Part shown: positions 54,058 to 63,231 of the stretch, piece by piece
How positions within the stretch are numbered: position 1 is the stretch's first letter
Layout: each line of letters opens with the position of its first letter
Source of the DNA: an uncultured Verrucomicrobiales bacterium
GTDB taxonomy: Bacteria > Verrucomicrobiota > Verrucomicrobiia > Verrucomicrobiales > Akkermansiaceae
Assembly: GCA_937934595.1 (NCBI GenBank)
Contig: CALGZA010000019.1
Location: forward strand, 1-64,000
Direction of reading: 5' to 3'
Length of the DNA: 64,000 bases
The notes under the pieces: generated by a model
What the model was told of the DNA's origin: nothing
The model's database searches: none
The model's input: only the letters and a program-made list of their open reading frames with translations
Translations under genes and position numbers: made by a program

Positions 54058-54555
54058 CTACTTAGCCGCAGCCCGCTTACCCTTCAAATAAGCCTCAGCC
54101 TTCGCAGACAATCCCTCCACTGGCCCCCGCACTATCACTACATAACTGCGCCCACTACCCAAGAAATACCTAGTCTCCACATAAGCATAACCAGCACTTA
54201 CCCCAATCAAGCTAGAACCACCAGCTGAGCTAACCACAGCACTCACCAGCTTATTCTCCACATAAGCACTAAACTCCTTAGCACCCAGCAACCGTAATCT
54301 AGCAGGATCAGACTTCATCGCCCCCAGTTCTCTCTCCAGTAAAACTTTAATATCCTTCCCCTCTAATGCCTTCTCCTTCTTTAAGTCTTCCTCACTAATC
54401 TTGCCAGTCAACACATCAACATAAGCCTCAACAGCAGAAAACGTAACCTTCTCCCCTCCCTTATCCCCCAAATCATCCGCAGCATAAGAAAACTGCATAC
54501 CCATACCTAAAAATAAACCCAAAAACACCTCTTTTTTTATAATCATAATCTTCAT
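54058..54555 (-). CDS. Secreted protein of unknown function
   Basis: About 165 residues. Signal peptide (KKEVFLGLFLGMGMQFSYA). The mature part begins with an acidic helical region and ends in a beta-type region with Gly/Ala-rich VVSSAGGSSLIGVSAGYAYV and a lysine-rich tail. No family recognised. ATG codons at 54555 and 54546 are both possible; AAGGA lies 10 nt before the second, and the first is kept as the longer option. It is convergent with the amidase gene and divergent from the TPR gene. Confidence 0.62.
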   Translation of the reverse strand: MKIMIIKKEVFLGLFLGMGMQFSYAADDLGDKGGEKVTFSAVEAYVDVLTGKISEEDLKKEKALEGKDIKVLLERELGAMKSDPARLRLLGAKEFSAYVENKLVSAVVSSAGGSSLIGVSAGYAYVETRYFLGSGRSYVVIVRGPVEGLSAKAEAYLKGKRAAAK

Positions 54556-54746
54556 ATCCTTATAACTAAACACATCATAATAAATCCACTAAATTGATTC
54601 TACCAATACTAGCATCAATTAAATCAATCATCAGAAGCTCTCAAACCACACATCTATAAAAAATAAACTCCCCATAACCTAGAAATGTAAAGTATTATAA
54701 AAAAAACTGCTTCTCCCCCATCCCCAAATCGAATAACCTCCACCAC

Positions 54747-57035
54747 ATGAAGCTAATCTATCTCTATCTAGCCATAATAACCTCGCTACTGCTATCCCTC
54801 CAGGAACACGCACTAGCTCAGGGCACTGACAGAGTGAAAGCAAAACCTGGAACAATTTATGTAACAGGATACTCAGCTATTAATAAAGCAGAAAAACTCG
54901 AAGCCAGCGGTAAATACAAAGAAGCATGGAATAAATACCACCAAGCTCTAAGATATTACAAAACCATCAGTATCAACTACCCAGATTGGAAAAAACTCCT
55001 CGTCGCCAACCGCCTAGAAACAACCAAAGCATCCATCAAACGTGTCGAACCTCTCGCACAAAAAGAACACGTCCAAAAACAAAATAAATACAACAAATAC
55101 CTAGAATCAAACACCTCAGAAAACGGAATCCCCAGCCCTAACAAAGAAATCATTCCAAACCCAAACTCAAAAAAACAAACCTACCAACTAAACCTCAACA
55201 ATAAACAGAGAAAACTCAAACTCCAACTCGATAAAGAAAGACGTGAACACAAACGCAAAATCACCCAACAAGAAAAAAAAATAAGCGAACTCCGTGATAA
55301 ACTCAGAAGAGCAACACACGGCCTCAACAAAGAAAATTCTCAAACCAAACTACTCAACGACCAAATCAACAAGCTCAGTCAATCCCTCAAGTCATCAGAA
55401 CGCCTCTCACGTGCATCACAGCAAAAAACCATCGATACCATAGCTAGACTCACCAGAGAGAGAACCAAGATCGCCACAGCTCCACTAAAACTCGACATAG
55501 AAAACCTCAAACAAAAAAAACAACAGTTTGAAGATGAACTCAAAAGTCTCGTCGTCATACACAAAGAACTAGTCATAAAAAGCAAAAGAATTGCCGATGA
55601 ACGTAACAAACTAACAGAAAAACTCAAATTCGCCCAAGCAGCCTACAAACAACAAACCGACAGACTCGCTCTCGCTAAAAAAAATGGTCACAAAGTCATG
55701 ACCGCACTCAGAGACCAAATAAAAGCTCAAGACGCAGAAATTAAAAGCCTCACAGCTAACGTAAACGCTCTCAAAGTAGAAAACCAAGGACTCATAACTC
55801 AACTAACCACGGCCAATGCTATCAATGCCGAACTCTCCAAAGACCTTGCCTCAGTCACTATAGAAAGAGACCAACTCAAAGAATACCTAGCTCTCAATGA
55901 CAGCGATAGAACAAAAAAAACCATCCGTGAAGCACTCCGCCTAGGCGAAGAACTCAGAAACGCTCAAGACGCCATCAAACAACTACAACAAGACCAAAAC
56001 GCTTCGCAAGACCGTATCATAAAAGCTGAAAATAAACTCGTCGTCGCTAAGAAAAAAATCATCGACCTACAAAATGAAAATACCAATTACATCCGCAGAA
56101 TAGGAGCGCTAGAAGACGACCTCAGAAACACACAAGAGCAACTCAGTAACAAACTCGCCAAAAATAAATCACCACTACAAATAGAAGAAGTAAAAACACT
56201 GAAAACCATCATCAACCGTATCACAACTCAGCTCGAACGCAGAAAACAAGCAGAAAAAATACTCATCGCAGAATACCAAAAAACCAACGTATCAAACCTA
56301 AAACTTAACGATGCCATCGTCAGCCTCACATCAAACAACATCAAACTAACAGCCAAAGAAAATAAAATCCTCAACAACCAAATAAACACAGACTCATTCA
56401 GCATCAATAGCGGCAGATCCAAATCTCCAGAAGCCAGACGCGCCGCTAAAGCAAAATCACGCAGCCAGATCCAATCACTAGAATCACTAGCCAGAAGATG
56501 CGTCGAAAAAGGCAGCCTACAAACAGCCAAAGACATCTTCGATGAAGCCTATGACGCACACGGTCACCACTACCCATTCTTCATAAACCGCGGAGTAGTA
56601 CGCGTCCAAATGAACGAATTCCAAGAAGCCGAAGAAATCTTCGAGTCCGCAGCCCAGCTCAGACAAAATAACGCATACACTCACTTCATGCTCGGATTCT
56701 GTAGATTCAAAAACAACAAAGACATACTCGCTAAAAAATCCCTAGAAGCAGCCATTCACATCAGACCAGACTACACAGAACCATACATCTACTTAGCATT
56801 CATCGCACACGATAGCGGTAACAACAAAAAAGCCAAAGAACACCTACTCAAAGCAGTCAGAGTCGCCCCAGAACACAAAGAAGCTCTTTTCAACCTATCC
56901 CGCATCCATCACCAGCTAGGAGAAAAACAAGAAGCCATAGACACATACAACAACGCACTAAAAGCAGGACTCCCACCCAACCTAGACTACGAAAAACAAA
57001 TAGGCATATTCAAAAGCATCAGCACCAACAACTAA
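54747..57035 (+). CDS. Secreted coiled-coil and TPR protein
   Basis: 762 residues. Signal peptide 1-24 (ending ALAQG). Residues about 35-90 form a TPR-like pair (AEKLEASGKYKEAWNKYHQA). From about 140 to 540 a long, charged helical coiled coil follows (KEHVQKQNK through LDDAI-type heptads; for example RRATHGLNKENSQTKLLNDQ). The last 190 residues are TPR units: FINRGVVRVQMNEFQEAEEI, YTHFMLGFCRFKNNKDILAK, EALFNLSRIHHQLGEKQEAI. An envelope scaffold role is plausible. Its stop TAA overlaps the stop of the convergent NhaC gene. Confidence 0.8.
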   Translation: MKLIYLYLAIITSLLLSLQEHALAQGTDRVKAKPGTIYVTGYSAINKAEKLEASGKYKEAWNKYHQALRYYKTISINYPDWKKLLVANRLETTKASIKRVEPLAQKEHVQKQNKYNKYLESNTSENGIPSPNKEIIPNPNSKKQTYQLNLNNKQRKLKLQLDKERREHKRKITQQEKKISELRDKLRRATHGLNKENSQTKLLNDQINKLSQSLKSSERLSRASQQKTIDTIARLTRERTKIATAPLKLDIENLKQKKQQFEDELKSLVVIHKELVIKSKRIADERNKLTEKLKFAQAAYKQQTDRLALAKKNGHKVMTALRDQIKAQDAEIKSLTANVNALKVENQGLITQLTTANAINAELSKDLASVTIERDQLKEYLALNDSDRTKKTIREALRLGEELRNAQDAIKQLQQDQNASQDRIIKAENKLVVAKKKIIDLQNENTNYIRRIGALEDDLRNTQEQLSNKLAKNKSPLQIEEVKTLKTIINRITTQLERRKQAEKILIAEYQKTNVSNLKLNDAIVSLTSNNIKLTAKENKILNNQINTDSFSINSGRSKSPEARRAAKAKSRSQIQSLESLARRCVEKGSLQTAKDIFDEAYDAHGHHYPFFINRGVVRVQMNEFQEAEEIFESAAQLRQNNAYTHFMLGFCRFKNNKDILAKKSLEAAIHIRPDYTEPYIYLAFIAHDSGNNKKAKEHLLKAVRVAPEHKEALFNLSRIHHQLGEKQEAIDTYNNALKAGLPPNLDYEKQIGIFKSISTNN

Positions 57036-58636
57036 ACCCTCCTAACACCTGTAGCCAAGACACTCAACACACCTATTATCACCAAACCCACCAATAAACC
57101 TACCCACGGCATCACCCCATAAGCTAGCGGTATAAAACCTACAAATAAAGCCATCCCAGCAGCAATCAACGCATAAGGTAACTGTGTCAAAACATGCTCC
57201 TGAGGAGAAACACCACAAGCAAATGCCGACACTATCGTTGTATCCGAAAACGGTGAACAATGATCTCCAAAAACAGCCCCACTAAACACCGCCGCCACCG
57301 CCGCAGCCAACAGCCCCGTCTCCCCACTAGCCAACTCCAAATAAGCCGGTAACGCTATCGGCATTAACAATCCCATCGTCCCCCATGACGAACCCGTTAC
57401 CAACGCCATAACAGCACCAGTCACAAAAATCGCAGCCGGTAAATACTCCACAGAAACATAAGCACCAAGCGAAGACGCAACCCAAGCACCAGTCCCCAAC
57501 GCACCAATAACACTCCCAAACGTCCACGCCAAAACCAACAACAACACAGGCTGCAACATAGAAGACACACCTAACTTCACCGTCTCCGCAAGCTCCCCAC
57601 CCTTGCTCCTTGGAAAGAAAAAACAAGCCGTCAACAAACCAATAAAAGCACCCACAGTCAACGCATAAGGACCCGCACTACCACTAAATGCATCAGAAAG
57701 CTTATCACCCGTTATAGGGAAAAACTTCGCCGTCTCCCATGTATAAAATAACACCAAAATAGACACAGACAGCACCAAAATAGGAATAAGCGCCACCCTA
57801 ACAGGCGTCTCCACCACCTCACCCCTTGCCTCCTCACTCTCACTAACAGGTACCGCCTTAGCCCTCTTCATCGGCCCAATGTCCCACCTGCGCCAAATCA
57901 CAAACACCAATAAAATCAACGTAAACAAACAATAAAAATTATGAGGAACAGAAGAGAAAAACACCTCATAAGCACTCTCCCTAACCTGCGGATATCCCTG
58001 AATAGCCTGCTCTATCAAAGACAACTGAGTCGCTATCCAAGTAGAAATAAACGCAATACAAGCCACAGAACTAGACGTAGAATCAACTATATAAGCAATC
58101 CTCGCCCTCGGAACCCTCACCCTATCAGCCAGCGGCTTAACTATCCTACCCAAAAGCAACGCATTCGCCAAACCATCAAAAAAACACAACAACCCTAAAC
58201 CAGCTGCCGTCCCCTCCAAACTCCTCTTACCATCACCACTCCCCCTTCGCAGTAACCTATTCGTCAACGTCTCAAATCCACCAGACCGCTCTATCACCAT
58301 CGCAAAAGCACCCAAAATCAACGTGAACAAAATAGAACCAACATGCCAATTACCAGAAAACGCAGGAAAAAAATGCTGCTCCGTCAGAGTTACCACCGCA
58401 CCAAAAATATCACCACCAGTCAAAAATAAAACACCAGTCACCGCACCAAAGAACAACCCAATCGCCGCCTGACGCGTCACCACTGTCAATACTAACGCAA
58501 CTAAAGCAGGAAAAAAAGCACGCAAAAAATCAGACCCATTAGCCCAGCCAAAACTCGTCAACATACTGCTAAACAATACAGCCCCAAACAAATACTTATA
58601 AATACTTATATCCTTACGTTTTCCCACAGCTCTCAT
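57032..58636 (-). CDS. nhaC: Na+/H+ antiporter, NhaC family
   Basis: About 534 residues with roughly 12 membrane segments. NhaC-type landmarks: FDGLANALLLGRIVKPLADR near 155, DSTSSSVACIAFISTWIA near 190, SVIGALGTGAWVASSLG near 385, MALVTGSSWGTMGLLMPIAL near 420 and FGDHCSPFSDTTIVSAFACG near 470. It exchanges sodium and protons at the inner membrane. A TTG at 58651 opens the frame; the ATG at 58636 is preferred. The stop overlaps the stop of the convergent TPR gene, and the start is 22 bp from the upstream cytochrome gene. Confidence 0.9.
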   Translation of the reverse strand: MRAVGKRKDISIYKYLFGAVLFSSMLTSFGWANGSDFLRAFFPALVALVLTVVTRQAAIGLFFGAVTGVLFLTGGDIFGAVVTLTEQHFFPAFSGNWHVGSILFTLILGAFAMVIERSGGFETLTNRLLRRGSGDGKRSLEGTAAGLGLLCFFDGLANALLLGRIVKPLADRVRVPRARIAYIVDSTSSSVACIAFISTWIATQLSLIEQAIQGYPQVRESAYEVFFSSVPHNFYCLFTLILLVFVIWRRWDIGPMKRAKAVPVSESEEARGEVVETPVRVALIPILVLSVSILVLFYTWETAKFFPITGDKLSDAFSGSAGPYALTVGAFIGLLTACFFFPRSKGGELAETVKLGVSSMLQPVLLLVLAWTFGSVIGALGTGAWVASSLGAYVSVEYLPAAIFVTGAVMALVTGSSWGTMGLLMPIALPAYLELASGETGLLAAAVAAVFSGAVFGDHCSPFSDTTIVSAFACGVSPQEHVLTQLPYALIAAGMALFVGFIPLAYGVMPWVGLLVGLVIIGVLSVLATGVRRV

Positions 58637-58658
58637 TGTTAGATAATTCAAACAGGAA

Positions 58659-61600
58659 CTACTTGAGTGACTTCAAATAAGCAATCAAATCTTCCATCGC
58701 CTGCCCCACTATCACCCCACTAAAACTAGGCATACTCGCATCATATCCATCACTAATCACCTTAGCAGGATTCAGTATCGACTCACGTAGATGAGCCTCA
58801 CCTCGTAACTTAAAAAGCCCACCCAAAGGCGGCCCATTCAGCTTCTTACCAGCCACAGAATGACACGTCGCACACCCATACTTCTTAAAATGCATCGCCC
58901 CCTTTTTCACACTTCCCTCCTTCAGCTCAGCACCCTTCTCTAACTTAACTAGCCCCGCCAAATCCGCAGCCGTAGGCTCATTCAAATGCACAGGCTGAAC
59001 CACTATCTCCAAAGGAAAATCCCCACCCCCACTCCGCACAGACAAAACCACCTGCAAAATCGAACTCTTAAAAAGATCAGACGTCTTAAAAATCAACTCC
59101 TTCCCATCATCCGAAAGACCCGCCTCATAACCCACCACATGCTCACCCGCACGCCCATCCCAGCGAAAATGACCAGAGCCATACTTCCTACTGCGCCTTA
59201 TATTCCACGCCTTAATCTCAGAACCATCCAGCACTAAACTCACACCCTCACCAAAACCCTTAGAAAACCTAACCCGCACCTTATTCTTCTCCACCACCAC
59301 ACCCACAGGACTAGGAATCGAACCAACCTGGCTAATCTCACACAGCCCCAGCCGGCCCTCAGTATCAGGCTTATATCCAGAAATCCCCAGCCCCACACCA
59401 TAAAATTTCCCATTACCAGGATGAGTCGCACCATTCAACAAAGGAAAACCCAACTGCAACGGAAACCTAACAGAAAAAGGCATCGCCCCGCCCATCCCCC
59501 TCAGTGCAAACATCCTACCATTCCATGACAAATGGACTAACCCATCCGCAAAATCAGCAAAAGCTTTCCCTGACAAAACAGCAAAACCCGCACCCGATCG
59601 ATTTGACTGATAAGGAAACCACAAGCTCGCACCACTCACCTTCTTCATCCTATGATTCGTAGGGTCAAAGCCAAACGCCGGAACCCCTTCACCCACCCTA
59701 TAAATAGGACTACTCGGCATAAAATGCCCCTGCTGATCAGATACATAAACACCACCATCCATATCCATACCCATAAAAGGCATCCGTAACCCATCCGCCA
59801 AAACCAACGCATCACCACCATCTTGAGGCAACCTCAGAACCGCCCCCCTATGCCTAGAATTCTCATCCTTACCCCTAACAGAAATATCCCGGATCCCACC
59901 CTTACTTATCAAAAAATCCCCACCCTTATCCAACACCAACGACATCGAAAAATCTCGCGTATGCAGCGTCTGAACAAACGCATCAGACGCACACCTATAA
60001 AAATCATACACACCATCACCATCATTATCCACCAGCTCCGTTACCTGATCTCGCCCTAAAACATATACCCTATCCCCCCCTGCCACCTCCACGCCCATCG
60101 GCTCATATATCCCACCAGCCACGCGGCGCCACTTCGCACTCTCCTTATCCACATCCTCCACACTCCATACATCACCATCCAGTGTCGTTATAAGCGCCCT
60201 GCCATCAGACAAAAAAGCTATATCAGTTGGACGTATCGGACGCCTAGAAAGATTATCCCCAGGCACCTGTAAGTCCCTCACCATATAAGGAAATTCCTTC
60301 CGCGCATGTAACGAAGTTATCTCCATAACACTCCCAAGCGGATCAGCAAGCACACCAGCCAACACCAGCTCATCACCATCATCACGCTTCTTCATAGAAC
60401 GCACCACCTTCACCACACGCTTCTTACCATACGGCTTAAATTCTAACAAATCACCACGCCTAGCATCACCCACGTGTAACTCAGCCTCCGCCGCATCACT
60501 CACTCGTAACTCAGTAAACACATCCATCTTCTTACCAAGAGAAATAAAAACCCCATGATCACAAGCACCCACCTCTATCTCCCTAACCAACTCACCACCT
60601 CGGTTCACCCTCAAGGTCTCCCTCACCATCGCCTTGCCTACCATATAACGCAGCTCAGGAACTCCACCCTCCACACACACACCCACCCATCGCCCCAGAC
60701 CTCGCGGAAGCCTACCTAACTTCGCACCAGATGAACCACATACAACCTGCCTCGGATCCCCTACCTTAAACTCTCCCATCCCCACCCCCACCTCCTCAGG
60801 CATACTCCCTAACAACTCACCCACAACCCCAGGAACACGCTTAGACTTAGCATCCAAGTCAGGATAAGAAACCCCTGCCATAGAATCCAACGTTATCGCA
60901 CACTCACCTTCCCTACCCCGCCAAACTCCCGAATAACGTAACAAATCAGGATCAAAACACGCAAAAAAACCACCGCCTAACCTCATCAAAACCCCTCGCC
61001 TCGCCCTATTCAACTTACCACCCTCCTCAATAACAAGCGCAGACCGCAGCACCATAAGCGAATCCTCCCAAAAAGGCGCCGCCCGCAACGTATGCCCATC
61101 ATCTATCTTCGCCGTATCACTATAAACCGCAAACCAATCCAACCGCGTACTATCCACAGACTTATTCGGCTTAACAGAATTCACCACACCCAGCGCCCTC
61201 ACACCACCCAAAGCAGGACGCATAACCTTCTCCCCAAACTCCAACGTATCCATATCAAGCCTCACCCAGGATACCTCACCCAGCTTCACCCCATGAACCG
61301 TCCACACCTTATCCTGCCCCACCCCCTTCACATCAACAACCCAACCCGCATCAGTCAACAAGGCCAAATGAATCCGTGAAGACCCAGAATTCCGTGTATT
61401 CAAATCCACTCGACTCTCCACACCACTCAAATCAAGAGAATGCCCAAAATGAAAAGCCAAACCAGTCTTACCACTCGTACGCCCATTCCAAACATAATGA
61501 GGATCACCCGGCTTCTCAGGATGAAAAGACAGCTTATACCTATCTCCACTCTCCCCATGCCGCTTCAAACTCAAAAATGGAGCCATCGTCAGATCCTCAC

Positions 61601-61712
61601 CAGACAAAGGAATATGCGGCTTCAGCGCCCTAAAATCCTCTCGGAAAACCAACGTCTTCCCATAACTAACCAACTGAACCATCAGAAAAATACATACAAA
61701 AAATCTAAACAT
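58659..61712 (-). CDS. Exported beta-propeller protein with C-terminal cytochrome c
   Basis: About 1017 residues. Signal peptide 1-20. The N-terminal 250 residues are beta-rich and lectin-like (LAFHFGHSLDLSGVESRVD), of the kind annotated DUF6797 in Verrucomicrobia, recalled rather than tested. About 490-780 is a beta-propeller like PQQ-sugar dehydrogenase relatives (RRPIRPTDIAFLSDGRALIT; VYVSDQQGHFMPSSPIYRVG). The last 80 residues are a class-I cytochrome c: KKYGCATCHSVAGKKLNGPP with haem motif CATCH and a late Met ligand in ASMPSFSGVI. A periplasmic oxidoreductase is inferred. A TTG at 61718 opens the frame; the ATG at 61712 is preferred. Confidence 0.82.
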   Translation of the reverse strand: MFRFFVCIFLMVQLVSYGKTLVFREDFRALKPHIPLSGEDLTMAPFLSLKRHGESGDRYKLSFHPEKPGDPHYVWNGRTSGKTGLAFHFGHSLDLSGVESRVDLNTRNSGSSRIHLALLTDAGWVVDVKGVGQDKVWTVHGVKLGEVSWVRLDMDTLEFGEKVMRPALGGVRALGVVNSVKPNKSVDSTRLDWFAVYSDTAKIDDGHTLRAAPFWEDSLMVLRSALVIEEGGKLNRARRGVLMRLGGGFFACFDPDLLRYSGVWRGREGECAITLDSMAGVSYPDLDAKSKRVPGVVGELLGSMPEEVGVGMGEFKVGDPRQVVCGSSGAKLGRLPRGLGRWVGVCVEGGVPELRYMVGKAMVRETLRVNRGGELVREIEVGACDHGVFISLGKKMDVFTELRVSDAAEAELHVGDARRGDLLEFKPYGKKRVVKVVRSMKKRDDGDELVLAGVLADPLGSVMEITSLHARKEFPYMVRDLQVPGDNLSRRPIRPTDIAFLSDGRALITTLDGDVWSVEDVDKESAKWRRVAGGIYEPMGVEVAGGDRVYVLGRDQVTELVDNDGDGVYDFYRCASDAFVQTLHTRDFSMSLVLDKGGDFLISKGGIRDISVRGKDENSRHRGAVLRLPQDGGDALVLADGLRMPFMGMDMDGGVYVSDQQGHFMPSSPIYRVGEGVPAFGFDPTNHRMKKVSGASLWFPYQSNRSGAGFAVLSGKAFADFADGLVHLSWNGRMFALRGMGGAMPFSVRFPLQLGFPLLNGATHPGNGKFYGVGLGISGYKPDTEGRLGLCEISQVGSIPSPVGVVVEKNKVRVRFSKGFGEGVSLVLDGSEIKAWNIRRSRKYGSGHFRWDGRAGEHVVGYEAGLSDDGKELIFKTSDLFKSSILQVVLSVRSGGGDFPLEIVVQPVHLNEPTAADLAGLVKLEKGAELKEGSVKKGAMHFKKYGCATCHSVAGKKLNGPPLGGLFKLRGEAHLRESILNPAKVISDGYDASMPSFSGVIVGQAMEDLIAYLKSLK

Positions 61713-61735
61713 ACCCAACTATGACACCCCATCCA

Positions 61736-61751
61736 AAAAGATCTATCTTTT
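61736..61751. promoter_or_regulatory. 16-bp palindrome between divergent genes
   Basis: AAAAGAT, CT, ATCTTTT: 7-bp arms around CT, in the 151-bp gap between the divergent cytochrome and DUF2339 genes. It could be an operator; no second copy was seen. Confidence 0.2.
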
Positions 61752-61863
61752 ATTCAACCATCAAATCCATCAGCCATAACCCACCAACAACATCAGAAAA
61801 ATCGATACCTAGATACATAATATCAATTTCACTAATGATACATACTCAAGCTACATTCCTCTC

Positions 61864-63231
61864 ATGCACAGCTCTACACTTCAGGGAAAAATCAAACTTC
61901 TAGAAACCAGACAGTCCATTCTAGAAACCCACCTAAAAGATCACAGACAAGACATCAATGAACTGAAGAACCAAATAAACACAACAACAGAGCTACCATC
62001 AACAACAGCACATGACCAACCAACAACTGATCCCTTCCAAAAAACACCCCCAACCCCTAAAAACCAAACAACTAAACCCAACAGCACAATAACAAAACCA
62101 AAGACCAAATCCACCCCCATATCCAGCACTAAAACCAAACCAAAACCAAAACGCGATCTCATAAAACTAGAACAAGATTTAGGCAGAATCTGGTTCGTGC
62201 GCCTCGGCATCATCTCACTCCTCACAGGACTCATCTTCCTCAGTAACTTCACCTACCAGAACTACATCTCAGAATGGGGAGCAGGCGCCCGCCTAAGCGG
62301 AATGTACCTCCTTGCATCACTCCTCCTCGGACTCGGCACATACTTTGAAAAAGCCAAAACAGCACTCGCTAACTACGGAAAAGTCCTCGCCGCAGGTGGA
62401 CTAGCCACACTCTACTACACCAGCTACGCTGCCTCACATGTTGACAAACTCAAAGTCATAGACTCACCACTCCTAGGCGGCCTCATTCTTACAGCCAGCG
62501 CAGCAGCATGCCTAACCTACGCTATTTGGAAACGCTCTAACATCACAGCCATCTGCTCCATAGGCCTCGCCTTCTACAGCACCTCCATAAATCCCATCGG
62601 CACATTCTCACTCATATCAGGGCTCATCCTAACTCTAACAGGACTCACATTACTCCACAAACTACGCTCCATCTCCATCGGCTTCGTCTCCATGCTAGGC
62701 GCCTACCTCTCATTCATCTTCTGGCAGCTATTCATCAACCACGGAACTAACCCACACTCCCACACCTCACTCTATATAATCAGCTACTGGCTATTATCCA
62801 CCGCAGCCATACTCATCCCAAGAGCAAAAAACGCCAACCTATTCACCCGCACCCAACTCCTCACATTCGCATCACTCAACAACGCATTCCTCATACTCCT
62901 CACCAGTATCAACTACCAAACCCTCAACTGGCTGGACCCACTCTGGAAAATATCAGCCATCATCGGACCCTCCTTCATCGCCATCTCACTACTCCTACAA
63001 TTTGGCCATAAAATAAACACCCACATCTCTAACATACCATACCGCCACGCCCTCCGCGCCCTCTTCCTCCTCAAAGGATCAGCCCTCATCACACTATCAC
63101 TCTGCCTCAAGCTAACCGGACCCTCACTTGCCCTATCCCTAGCCATACAAGCAGCACTCATCCTCATCGCAGCATGCCGCGCAGAACAAACCCAAAAAAC
63201 CGCACTCACCATACTATCACACTCACACTAA
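61864..63231 (+). CDS. DUF2339 membrane protein, N-terminal part (frame broken)
   Basis: 455 residues as read. The first 100 are soluble and helical (ETRQSILETHLKDHRQDINE, then a Thr/Pro/Lys-rich linker), followed by at least ten hydrophobic segments starting near 118 (WFVRLGIISLLTGLIFLSNF), with GARLSGMYLLASLLLGLGTY and FEKAKTALANYGKVLAAGGL, the core of DUF2339 proteins. Those are usually around 900 residues. The frame ends at 63231 just after an A6 run, and the hydrophobic series continues in the -1 frame from about 63195, so this is the front of a broken or frame-shifted gene. Function unknown. Confidence 0.78.
   Translation: MHSSTLQGKIKLLETRQSILETHLKDHRQDINELKNQINTTTELPSTTAHDQPTTDPFQKTPPTPKNQTTKPNSTITKPKTKSTPISSTKTKPKPKRDLIKLEQDLGRIWFVRLGIISLLTGLIFLSNFTYQNYISEWGAGARLSGMYLLASLLLGLGTYFEKAKTALANYGKVLAAGGLATLYYTSYAASHVDKLKVIDSPLLGGLILTASAAACLTYAIWKRSNITAICSIGLAFYSTSINPIGTFSLISGLILTLTGLTLLHKLRSISIGFVSMLGAYLSFIFWQLFINHGTNPHSHTSLYIISYWLLSTAAILIPRAKNANLFTRTQLLTFASLNNAFLILLTSINYQTLNWLDPLWKISAIIGPSFIAISLLLQFGHKINTHISNIPYRHALRALFLLKGSALITLSLCLKLTGPSLALSLAIQAALILIAACRAEQTQKTALTILSHSH

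Noticed and set aside
63194-63231. Programmed -1 frameshift in DUF2339
   Set aside because: The site lacks a classical X XXY YYZ slippery heptamer in the correct phase and no clear downstream pseudoknot was found, so mutation or sequencing error is more likely.
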